DNA of 64,000 bases from Hippophae tibetana (Eukaryota > Streptophyta > Magnoliopsida > Rosales > Elaeagnaceae), in contig CM072808.1 of NCBI GenBank assembly GCA_037013495.1, forward strand, positions 14,051,319 to 14,115,318, in the 5' to 3' direction. A program made the translations under genes and the position numbers. Below, one piece after another: positions 44,509 to 55,379 of this stretch. Numbering within the stretch: position 1 is the stretch's first letter; the number at the start of each line of letters is the position of its first letter. The notes beneath the pieces were generated by a model. It did not search any database and was not told the DNA's origin. It was given only the letters and a program-made list of their open reading frames with translations.

Positions 44509-46154
44509 TGATGAGCAGAACCAGCATCGCCGATCCTGCCAATACTTTGGTTTTATATTTATAAAACTCTCGCAAGTGCACGAATCATTTTGTAGAAAAT
44601 GATAAGTATACTCCTAAGGTCGATCTAAGGAAGGAATATATGTGGTTTTTAATTTATTATTCAAACTTTTAAAAACGAAATTAAATCTTAAACATCCTGT
44701 CACGATATTTGGGTTTTTGTGTTTTTAATCTACTAACATAAACATAAACATAGATATAGATTCAATAAATATTGATGCAAATTTTATCTTTTATAATAGT
44801 GGAGTATTGATGGATATAATAACTAAGTTAATTATGCTTGCTTATATTATTTAGGTTATTAAAGATATAAATTGATATTTATTGATTCTCTCTTTTTTAT
44901 ATGAATACCACCTTTGGTGGGGTTAGATATTCTTTATTAACTAACCAAATCAATTAACACCTATGGGTGGGGTTGATAACTAATTTGGTTAATTAAATTA
45001 ATTCCTTTTTCTAAGAGGTTGAAAATGAACCATTTAAATGCCATCTTTGGTGGGGTTAGACAGTTTAAACTTTATTCAAGGTGTCCAAATTAAATCTAAG
45101 AATTTAATTATCCGAGTATTAACTTTCAAGTTTTAAGACTACTAATGAAAACATGTTGTCAATACATTTTCAGATAATAATTCTTATAAAAACTTTTGAA
45201 ATAGAGTTTCACTCTAACTACTAGGCGATTGTACCAACAAATAAAATAGCACTACTCTAAATTAGACCGGATAACTAAACCTTAAAATCTAATTTTCATA
45301 TTTAAGTTTGTAATGAAAAATAATATATTTCCCTCTAACATTTTTAATATAAAATCTTGAATAAAAATAAAATCAATTCTTTGCTGGAAAACCTCCAAAT
45401 GGAATTTGCACTCCCATTTATTGAATCAAAAAGCAAATAAATTACAAAAACATAACTAGTTCTTCTCAAAAAGGGAAGAACTCTAAAATTAAGAAAAACT
45501 AACTAAGGAAAAACTAAAAAAATAAGAAAGGATAAAGAAAGAGAAGATAAGATGTGTTTTAAGGTGTGTTTAGTTATGAAGAGAATGAGGGTATTTATAG
45601 GTGAGGAGGGGAAAAAAAGTGGGTGAAAAAATGATTAAAAATGGAGAAAACACGGAGTAGTGAATGATGATGTCATGTTGGTGTGGGTGCGGCAGCGTGC
45701 GCAGATGGGGCACAGATAGGCGTAGATGGGCATAGGCGCGCGCAGATGGGGAGCAGATACTGGAGAGCATGTGCACGCATTGTTGGGCAAGACTGGGGCA
45801 GATACTAGCACGGCGCACGCGTTGTTGTGCGCCCTGCATGCGTTGGCCGGCGTGGCTGGGTGGGTGCGTGCGCGATTTCCTCCTTTTTGACTTTTTGACC
45901 TATTTTGTCCAATTTTTTGAATTTTAACACATTTATTTTATGAATATATTTGTGATATATTTCCTTCAATATTCCTTTTTGAGTCTTTAAGTTATGTTTT
46001 TAAGCGAAAATACCTGAAAATTAATAAAAATACTCGTGATTCCGAAAAGACAAATATATATAAATATATGATAAAATCATATAAATATATATATATATAA
46101 TTAATTAATTTGTATAAAATCATGATAATTTTAGTGCTTTTTGAGCACTCATCA
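44509..46154 (-). repeat. 3' LTR of element E (1646 bp)
   Basis: Same family as the solo LTR at 35697-37582. On the minus strand it is preceded by a purine tract (GGTTGGGGGTTG) and the GCTAAGGGACTAGTAAGAAG stretch. Contains TATAAATA (plus 45592-45599) and a GC-rich block at about 45690-45880. Confidence 0.88.
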
Positions 46155-47870
46155 CAACCCCCAACCAGCTTCTTACTAGTCCCTTAGCAAGAGAAGCGTT
46201 AAAAACTAAAAATTAAACTATCCTAAATCACTTCCGTGGATTTACTGTGTTGCATTTAGCCTATTCAACAAGCCTTTAAACCCGTAGGTTGCCCTAGTAG
46301 ACGAGTTTGAGTCTCGTGAGGGTTTTCAGTAATGATACCCACAAACATTGAACTAAATATAAAAATTAAAAGAAATAATAATGAAAACAACTTAAAAATT
46401 AAAATTACATGAAAATCAAAAATTAATTTTTAAGAATAAAAGAAAACAACATAACACAAAAATGTCTCATACTTTTTAATCTCCTTTAAGATCATAATTA
46501 AAATCCCAAGCATAAGTTATTTTATTCTTCTTAAACAATCATGATTTATTATAATAATTAGTCGAAAATCATTTTCTTATTTCGTATAAAAAATGTATCA
46601 ATTTAATTTCATCCAATTTCAGTGTCAGGAATTCGAATTCGCTTCGACTCTATTCCTCGCTTGTCAATACTCTCAAAACACTAAATCTTATGGATTCAAA
46701 CACTCATACTAATTTATATGCGAAAGAGTTTATGTATAGAAATGAACTAATATGTTCGCATATGTATAAAGAATAAAGGCTCAAAGTATTATTTTGACGT
46801 TGATCTCATGAAAGGAATCAAATAAATTATAAAGATATCATATATAAAAATTATTTTATACATAAATCAAACCCATTAAGAAAAAATTTCAAGATATATG
46901 CCTTTTACAAATGAAGAAAATGCAATGACTTTTTAGGGAATTACTTCCTATATCTTTCTTTTGTAATTAGCCTTTACTCACAACTTTGTAGCCAATGTGA
47001 GTCATAGTATATAGATTATACTATATATTCTTAATCTCTCTATTTTTCCTGAAAATATTTTTCAATATATGTATTTTTTTAGAGTGTCAACCCATGTATA
47101 GATTGTACATTTTTTTAGGATTTTGGTGAATGGTTAATTTTGTGGCTTTTTTGTTTGATTTTGGTTTAGGTAACCCCAGATGTGTCTCTTTTTTTTGTAG
47201 TAGTCATGCATGAATGAGATATAAGCATATACCTATAGAGATCATCTCAAAATTTGAAGAAATAAGAAATGTGTTTGGAGTAGAAAAAATATATATTTCA
47301 CTTGAATATAGGAAATTTGGCTCAAATTATATCTCACAAAGGTAGTCTCCACTAAAAAAAAAATTCATAAACACCGATTTTGGGTTTAATATAATTTCCA
47401 CATCTTATCAAGAAATACTAGTTATGACAAAAAAACTAACTAATTACCAAAAACAATTACAAAATATTTCATGATATGTTTTCAAAAATTAATCTAAGAT
47501 TACAAAAGACTTAACTATTTACTTAAATTTGATTTAAAGAAATGATAATATTTTGTGAGAATTTTGTTTTTTAATTAATTCTAAAATTACAAAAATTACT
47601 AAATCACACAAAATAAAACCAAACACAATAAAAATGAAAATGTGAACATAAAAAATAAAAAAAAATATTATTATTTTTTAAAATTTTTATTTTTAAAATT
47701 GTTAAAAAATATTTAAGCATGGTAACTTTTCACCACCCCTAACCTAGAACTTACATTGTCCTCAATGTAATAACTATAAATTAAAGATAAAGAGGAAAGA
47801 GAAAAAGATTACATATTTCTTGAGAATGTGCAAGTAGTAATGGAGAAATGCAAGTAAATCCATCATATTC
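46155..47870 (-). other. Internal region of element E, non-coding
   Basis: AT-rich without gag or pol motifs. Contains the hairpin at 47751-47770 followed by a GGTTAGGGGTGG purine tract on the minus strand, matching the layout of the LARD-like element at 12921-18400, though I see little primary sequence match elsewhere. Confidence 0.75.
47751..47770 (-). other. Stem-loop in element E
   Basis: Minus strand TTACATTG-AGGA-CAATGTAA, a perfect 8-bp stem with loop AGGA. The outer stem pairs differ from those at 16024-16043 yet remain complementary. Confidence 0.6.
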
Positions 47871-48056
47871 ATCAATATATTTGTGATATTGTCTTCAGTA
47901 TTCCTCTTTAAATCTTTAAGTTATTTTTTAAGCGAAAATACCTAAAAACAATAAAAATACCCGTGATTCCGAAAAAATAAATATATATATATATATATAT
48001 AATCAATTAATGTGCATAAAATTATGGTAATTTTAGTACTTTTTGACCACACATCA
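47871..48056 (-). repeat. Truncated 5' LTR of element E
   Basis: Aligns with the last 230 bases or so of 44509-46154 (AATATATTTGTGATAT, TTAAGCGAAAATACCT, CGTGATTCCGAAAA). On the minus strand it starts TGATGTGTGGTC. It stops abruptly at about 47871. Confidence 0.82.
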
Positions 48057-48061
48057 GGAAA

Positions 48062-48640
48062 CTTGCTTAGCACTTGCAAAAGAAAGCATGAGAAAAGATG
48101 TATGGTCAAAACAAACATGTGAAGGCTATTGCAACCCTTTTTAATGAAGATTTTCTACAATTGAATTCCCTGAATTTTTTAAATATTTACCTAATTATGT
48201 AGGGAACACAAATAATTCTGAAGCTACTTATAAAGATCTTGGAAGCTTTAATGTTATTATCACTACTGATGATAAAAGAAGTTAAATGCTATGTTAGATC
48301 TACGTGCAAGTTTTAATTTAATTCCATATTCATTATACATATAGGTAGGAGTGGGTGAGCTAAAACCCACAACCAAATCCTTACAATTGGAAAATAAATC
48401 TTTATTATATCCAAATGGTGTGGTTGAGGTTGATAATATTATCATACCTCTAGATTTTATGGTTTAAAATGTATAGCAACCGCCGCAAATGGACAAGGAG
48501 CACAATGTACTTCTTGGTAGTCCATTCATGTCCCTTATTAAGAAAATTATTTATGTCTATAATAGGAATCTAACAATGATAGTTTTGGGAGAGATTGTAC
48601 ATTTTTAGACACACTCAAACACAAACTCAATACATTGAGT
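48062..48640 (+). pseudogene. Gypsy C protease region
   Basis: Plus-strand pieces of the Athila/Tat protease region, mostly in one frame from about 48290: LDLRASFNLIPYS at the active site (the normal Gly after Asp-Leu is Arg here), VGVGELKPTTKSLQLENKS and LLGSPFMSLI. It joins the gag at 43200-44508 once element E is disregarded. After about 48640 a TGGGATACAACCCA box at about 48697 suggests a deletion to the element's 3' part. Confidence 0.72.
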
Positions 48641-48740
48641 AAATCAAAGTCTATAAATCGTAGCCTCTAGTAACATCTAGCTAAGATTTTAAACTAGCTC
48701 TTAGTGGGATACAACCCATTATTTTAGGTAATATCACTAC

Positions 48741-49082
48741 TAAAATATATGCTTTTGGCCTTGGGATTTTAGCCTCGGTTAATTTTTTTAAAAAAGAAGG
48801 CCATAGGATTTTCCATGGTTTGATAAAAACCAAGGCTATAGTGTATACATATTGCATCGGTTTTATTAGTAACCATGGATATAAGTTAAATTAAAAAAAT
48901 TATTTAAATATATATATATAATATTAATATAGCCACATTTATTAAATGACTGTGATTATAATTAAAATAAGAGTTTTCAATATTAAAATACTGTATGTCA
49001 TTCATTTAAAAGAAATAAAAAAGTTACTTTACAATTTTTTTTTTCTCTATTATTAATTTAATTTAATGTATTTTTATTTCTT

Positions 49083-49114
<32 letters not shown>

Positions 49115-50133
49115 ATCACTTTTTTTCTCTCTTTCTTCTTTCTCCCTCTCATTTTTCACTTTTTTTTTCTTAATTTCTAAATCATTTTTGGCCTCCCTTA
49201 ACAACTCTTCATTTCCAGCACCTCACTCGACATTTACAACAACTCTTTTCCCTATCCTCTCTTCTTCTTTTCTCTCTATTTTTTTCTATTCATATTCCCT
49301 TATTTGCACCTCGTCGGTCGGCCGTTTGTACTATCGTTGCTCGCGACCCAGCTCTAGGTAAGTGTGATACCCTCTTTTTTTACAATATCAATTCATATAT
49401 GTGTTGATTCTTAGTGGATTAGTTATGCGTATAATACATTTTAGTTAGGGTTATGTATTTCATGTATGAATTTATATTTCTTAGGATTAGACAGTGTTAT
49501 TTCCTTCTCATGTTATCTGATAATTGCCTCTGCATTTTGTTTTCATTGTATTGAATAAGAACAGAGTTGTAACATGTATAGGGATTTAGGATCTGGCTAT
49601 TGTTGCTCATTTTAGATTTTAGAAGTATGTATGTATACATGTTTAGCCTATACAAATTTTCATTTACAGAAAAGCTAGTGGATTTGTTGTAGTTTATTCT
49701 CTTTTTAATTTGAATCAATATATATAAATTTTAGTTTATAGAAAAGCCTATTGCTTCTCATCTTTTTGAATCAATCAAAAAAAATTAATTTTTTACTTAA
49801 ACTAACATATTTTAAACTTATACTAATAAAAATAACATTTTTATTTTGAATATAAAAATATATGAGTTAGTATTTTATTTTTATTATTATAAATTTTAAA
49901 AATATTAATTTTATTATTTTTTAAAAATATATACGACGTAATAAAAATAAGGCTTCATGAATGAAATAAAAATTATGACTAAAGTACCCTATTTAAAAAG
50001 TAAGGTAGGGTAGCAAATTGAGAGGCATAAAACCTTCATTTGATTGCCTTAATATTTTCAACTCAAGTGTATATTTGTATTTTTTTTCTTTCTAATTGTT
50101 TTTCTATCCAATGCATGTGTTGTTTCATTTAGA
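48741..50133 (+). other. CACTA F left end, leader and possible 5'-UTR intron
   Basis: Subterminal repeats to about 48900, TA microsatellite at 49088-49114, pyrimidine-rich tract to about 49290, then a GC-richer leader. CTAG/GTAAGTGTG at about 49354-49366 and TTTCATTTAG before the ATG resemble splice sites for a 5'-UTR intron of about 775 bp. Intron is inferred. Confidence 0.5.
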
Positions 50134-51470
50134 ATGGATAAGTCTTGGATGCATATGCCAAGATTTTCACAAGATTATTTAGAAGGAGTAGAAGTGTTTT
50201 TGAATTTTTCATGGTTGAATGCCACAGACAATAGGCCTATTCGATGTCCTTGCAAAGATTTCATAAACATATAATTTCAAAATATTGATGATATACGAGA
50301 TCATCTTATTTGTATAAGGATTGTTTGAACTTATATAAATTGGTATATGCATGGAGAACCCCAAATTCAAGAGGATGATGAAACAAACACATCTTTGAAT
50401 CATCATATCAAATCCATAGATATGAAGGATTCCGTTGTTGAGATGGTAAATGCAATAGAAAAGGAACCCAACATAAATTAGGATGAATTTAACAAGTTGT
50501 TAGAAGATGTAGAGAAAAAAACTTTATCCTGGTTGCACAAATTTCACCAAGTTGTCTACAATAGTGAAATTATATAACATTAAAGTGAAACATCGGTTAT
50601 GTGATGTTGGGTTCACTTCTATATTAAATTTAACTCATGAAATTCTCCCAAAGATAAATGAGTTTCCTACTTCTAGGTATGAAGTGAAAAAAACATTGAG
50701 TAAGTTTGGTATGTAGTATGTAAAGATTTACGCTTTTCCAAATGATTGTATCCTTTATAGGAAACAATATGAAAATGCTACTCAATGTCCAGAGTATGGT
50801 ACTTCAAGGTGGAAACCTACATCAAATGGTAATGAAGTAAAAGGAGTGGTGACTAAAGTGCTTTGGTACTTTCTGCCAATACCTCATTTTAAGAGAATGT
50901 TTAAAAGTAAAGAGACATCGAATATGTTGATGTGGCATACAAATAACAAATCCATGGATGGTATTTTGCGTCATCCAATAGATTTCCCGTGTTGGAAGGT
51001 AGTAGATGAAAAATGGCCAAATTTTGGGTGGGAGGCTAGGAATTTGCGTCTTGCTATTGTCGCTGATGGGACCAACCTCATGGAAATCTAAGTAGTAGAT
51101 ATAGTTGTTGGCTAGTGATTATTATCACATATAACCTTCCTCCTTTGTTATACATGAAAAGGAATTTTATGATGCTTTCCATGTTAATTTCTGGACCAAA
51201 TGACTTGAAGAAAATTTGGGACGAAGGAATTGATGTGTATGACTCATACAAAAATGAGTACTTCAATCTTAAAGTAATGGTATTATGGAAAATAAATGAT
51301 TTTCTACCTTATGAAAATTTGTGTGGACATGTGACCAAGGGGTACAATGCATGTTCAGTATGCAGTGAGAAAACTTGTGTTCAATATCTATTACATTCAA
51401 AAAAGATTTCTTTTGCTGGACATACCCGATTCTTTCCAAAAGAGCATAAGTTTTGATGTCGAAAGAAAGG
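50134..51470 (+). pseudogene. CACTA F TNP2 transposase, N-terminal and central part
   Basis: ATG at 50134 opens MDKSWMHMPRFSQDYLEGVE, the Transpos_assoc start of plant TNP2 proteins, with a CPC cluster near residue 43. An in-frame stop follows after about 49 codons, and further stops lie in the linker. The Transposase_21 core is clear at 50846-51091 (VLWYFLPIPHFKRMF, LRHPIDFPCWKVVDEKWPNF) and 51115-51456 (SGPNDLKKIWDEGIDVY). Several stops, so not functional. Confidence 0.87.
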
Positions 51471-51699
51471 TGTAAGTAATAATGAAGAAGAAGATACTCC
51501 AGTGGCTTTGTAGGGAGAATAAGTGTTCCACAAATTACAAGGTATGATCTTCAAGAAGTTGGGAAATGGGACTTAAATCTAAAAGTAATGGCTAAATTAC
51601 AACGAAAATTAAGAGGAACAAGAAAAGGAAAAGAAATGAAAAAATAAAAAGGTAGTCTAGGGAAAATAAAATTCAAAAATGATTGCAAAGAAGAAGATA
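51471..51699 (+). other. CACTA F TNP2 linker, frames broken
   Basis: Connects the two recognisable TNP2 segments. A-rich with no open frame. Confidence 0.5.
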
Positions 51700-52657
51700 A
51701 AACCTAACAACGGTGACAAAATATTAGAAGAAGATCTAATTTTTTTGGAAGTTGCCTTATTGGGAAACATTGCATGTACGCCATATACTAGATGTGATAC
51801 ACATAGAAAAGAATTAATGTGATACTCTAATTGGAACACTTCTTAATATTCCTTTTAAAATAGAGGATGGTATTGCTGCCCACATGGATCTAAAAGAATT
51901 GGGAATTAGAAAAGAATTGGCTCCAATTAAAAAGGGATCATGGGTTAAGTTGCCTCCTACTTGTTTTACACTTTCTAGGGATGAAAAGATAACATTTTCT
52001 AAATTTGTATTAGGATTGAAAGTTCTCGAAGGTTACTCATCAAATGTTAAAAACCTAGTATCAATGCAAGACTTAAAGTTATATGGTTAAAAATCACATG
52101 ATTTTCGTGCCCTTATGCAACAATTATTGCCGGTGGCAATTAGATAAATTCTTCCAAAGCATATTCATCGTGAAATCACTTGTCTTTATTTTTTTCTTCA
52201 ATTCCATTTGCTAGAAAACAATTGTAGAATCTGAGCTATATAAACTACAAGTTGAACTTGTTAAGACATTATGCTTACTTGAAAAAAAAATTCCACATTC
52301 ATTTTTTGATATCATGGTTCACTTAACTATTCAACCTATTAGAGAAGTGAAATTATGTGGTCTTGTATACATGCGATGGATGTATCCTTTTGAAAGATTC
52401 ATGAAGTTTTTGAAAGGTTATGTTCATAACAATAATCGACTAGAGGGGTGCATAGTTGAGTGTTATATTACAGAAGAAGCTATTGAGTTTTGCTCTGAGT
52501 ATATATCTAGTGTATCCACAATTGGAATCCCTTGGCCTAGGTTTTCATTGGGTAGTGGTTTAGAAAATATTGGTGAACCAATAAGCTCAGGCTCAGTTGA
52601 AACCAGCATGCATGTTCAATGGGAACAAAGTCATCGTTTTGGTGCTTGCAAACAATA
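51700..52657 (+). pseudogene. CACTA F TNP2 C-terminus and DUF4218
   Basis: At about 51760-51880 broken frames read a HILDVIHIEKN signature and LIGTLLNIPFK. 51884-52090 continues (GSWVKLPPTCFTLSRDEK). DUF4218 follows in pieces, with SHDFRALMQQLLPVAIR near 52095 and a good frame at 52314-52658 (VKLCGLVYMRWMYPFERFMK, EEAIEFCSEYI). Confidence 0.85.
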
Positions 52658-52771
52658 AAGAGATTGAACCATACATAAGGTAAAAATGGTTCCATTTAAA
52701 TATACATTTCATAATTTCTTAAATTTTCTTTTAATATTTTACTCACATTACTCATACTTAATAGGATATAT

Positions 52772-53524
52772 ATGGATATGTTAAAGGTAAATCCTCGGAA
52801 CAGGAGAAAAGGAGAGAAATGGTTTCAAGATGAACACAATAGTAATTTTATTTATTGGTTTCGAGATAAAGTTATGGATGAGTTAAGTTTCCCTAATAAT
52901 TCCATCACAGAAACTATAAGGCGGCTAGAAAATGGGACTTGGTATGATGTTATCAAGTATCCTGGATATGTTATAAATGGTTTTCGATTTACAACAAAGA
53001 CAAGGGCTGAAATTCGTGTTAATCAAAATAGTGGGGTTATATTAAATGCTCAAGCTTTGTAATTTGCAATTTCTAAGGATAATAATCTGGTACTATCTGA
53101 AAGGACTTATTATGGATTTATTCAAGAATTTTGGGAGTTAGAAGATCATATGTTTTGTATTCCAATATTCTTATGTAACTAGGTTGAGGATAATCAAAAT
53201 GCAATTTGTAAGAGCGAATTAGGATTGACTCTTGTTAACCTTGGTAAGATATGTCATCGAGATTACCCATTCATCATGGCCACTCATGCTAAGAAAGTAT
53301 TCTATGTAGAAGATCCTACAGACACAAAGTGGTCAGTTGTGTTGATACAACCTAAGCGAGAGTTTTATCACAAAGAGAAAGAATTAAATGAATTTTTTTT
53401 TTCTGAATATGGATCTTTTGGGGGCAATATACCTAACTCAAATTATGCTAATGATTTAGAAGATAATAATTCAATACATATGTGCAATGATTGTGAGCCA
53501 ACTTGGATTGATCGAGGAAGATAA
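52772..53524 (+). pseudogene. CACTA F DUF4216 region
   Basis: 52772-53062 reads WFRDKVMDELSFPNNSITE, LENGTWYDVIKYPGYVINGF and NSGVILNA. After a stop the domain resumes at 53225 (YPFIMATHAKKVFYVEDPTD, KWSVVLIQP). It completes the standard TNP2-DUF4218-DUF4216 chain. Confidence 0.85.
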
Positions 53525-53692
53525 CTTTTTCTTTACTTGTAATGTTTGTGTTAGGTATGCATTATAAAAAATATTGTGTTTGTTTCTATTTACAACTTAC
53601 GTCTATAATTCTAATTTTATTATTTCTTTTTTATAAATTGATATATATACATATATATTCATTTATAATGTTTTCATTCTTTGTCTATAGGT

Positions 53693-55144
53693 ATATGGAT
53701 CCTAATGAGATTGTTGACGATCGTGACAAAGATGAAAGAGTTAGGAACGAACACAACTCCATTGATGAGGAGAGTTCTACAAATGATGATACTTCTTCAT
53801 ATATGGAAAGACCATCTAAAAGAAGGAAAAAGGAAAAAGTTAAAAATAAAATAGGTATAACAAAGATGAAGAAAATTGTTAAATCAACATGCACAGAAAA
53901 AATTACAATTGAATTTGATAATGAATGCAACCCAATTGGAAAGAAGGGATCAAAAATGATTAGTTGGATATGTGTGTTAGGAAAAACAATGATTAGGATT
54001 GTTTATAATGATTAGTGGAAGGAAGTTTCTAAAGTAGAAATAGACATGATATGTGAAACATTGAATGTAAGTATATATATTGCACTTGTACTTTTTGCTC
54101 CTTTCTTATTTATTTTTATTGTTAAATTTTCATGTGAATTTATAGGAAAAATACAATCTTCGAAAGGCATACAAACGTAAGTGCCTTAAGACGGCAACTT
54201 CGAGATGGAAAACATTCAAAAAGAATTTGAGGAAAAAATACATTAAGCTTTATTTGGACCCATTGAATAAGAAGAAGCTATACAAACCACCTAATAAGTA
54301 TGAATGGGACACAATGATTGGCATGCATTTGTGAATTACACACGATTTGAGAAATTCAAGGTATTATTGAATAAAAAAGTATAAATATTATCATTTAATA
54401 TTTTGAATTTATATGCCCTAACAACCATATTCATATATGTGCTCTTATTAGAAATCAAGTTGCGAATATGTTGAGTTGGGGAAGCATAATGAGTATAATC
54501 ATCATACAGGAAGAATGGGTTTTTCCAACCTAAGAATTCAATTGGTGAGTTATTAAAATTAAGTTTGAATGATAATTAGTTAGATATTTGGGTATATAAT
54601 GTTTTTGTAACTCATTATACATATCTATAGGAGTCAAAAAGTGGTGGCATACAAATTCGGCAATCTCATGTATTTATCACAGCTAACACTCCTAAAGAAG
54701 GAGAGTTCAAAAGTAAACAAGTTCAAGATAAATTGGAAAAAGTGGTAATTATTCAAAATGTTAGATAATATGTTATGATTAATCGATTATATTTATGCTT
54801 ATTATTTTATGTGTGAATTGATGTAGAGTAAAATGCAAGATAAGATTGACAGTGGTGAGATTGAAGAAGAGATAGATATAGATGAAATGGTAATGGCATT
54901 AGGGAAGGATCATCCAGGTCATCTTAAAGGATGCTCCCAATATACAACATATACTAAATATTTTGGCATGCTTAGAAAGTGCACTAATTATCCTTCCAAT
55001 GAAATGGTAAATATCTTAAATGAGACGATGTCAATGAAGGAAAAGCTTGCAAGCTTTGATATCATAAAGGTAGAGATAGATGCACTAAGAGCCGAGTTAC
55101 TGGGAGATAGGAGTGTAGGACATTCAAGTCATTATCTAGAATAA
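53693..55144 (+). pseudogene. CACTA F second protein, Transposase_24-like
   Basis: ATG at 53693 (MDPNEIVDDRDKDERV) opens a charged N-terminus with a basic patch (RPSKRRKKEK). Exon-like pieces follow, separated by AT-rich stretches with GT...AG borders: about 54145-54360, 54450-54540, 54632-54745 and 54828-55144. The last has MDEMVMALGKDHPGHLKGC-like residues and a final helix rich in Leu and Glu. This order fits the plant Ptta/En-Spm protein. At least three stops are present. Confidence 0.65.
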
Positions 55145-55379
55145 AATCATCCAATTGATAGTTCCAATGGGACTCATTATACAAAAACTTTTACACCTAC
55201 ATCTACACCACACATCCAAAGAATTGCCACTCATCCTGATGTGCCTACATTTCAAATGGGATTAGTTGTAAGTAATCTTTAATATTCATTCTTCTTCATA
55301 TTTTAATTTTCATTTATGTGGTTTTTAAGTCATAGTATATATGTTTGTTCTAATACTATATAAGGAAGAAATGTTTTGC

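Larger units (their letters stand above)
44509..48056 (-). mobile_element. Element E: minus-strand gypsy derivative inserted in gypsy C
   Basis: Flanked by an exact GGAAA duplication (44504-44508 and 48057-48061). The full-length 3' LTR is 44509-46154. A non-coding internal region follows, and the 5' end is reduced to the first 186 bp of an LTR (47871-48056). A deletion removed the rest of the 5' LTR and the primer site. LTR ends are TGATGAG...CTCATCA, a 7-bp inverted terminal match. It has no gag or pol, like the LARD-like element at 12921. Confidence 0.82.

Noticed and set aside
45570-45839. 89-codon minus-strand frame in the element E LTR.
   Set aside because: Lies across the TATA box and leader of an LTR, His/Ser/Pro-rich with no known domain; not conserved in the solo LTR.
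38795-48740. CACTA ends at 38795 and 48735 as the two termini of one element.
   Set aside because: Both read CACTAC on the plus strand, so they are in the same orientation and cannot be a pair of inverted termini.
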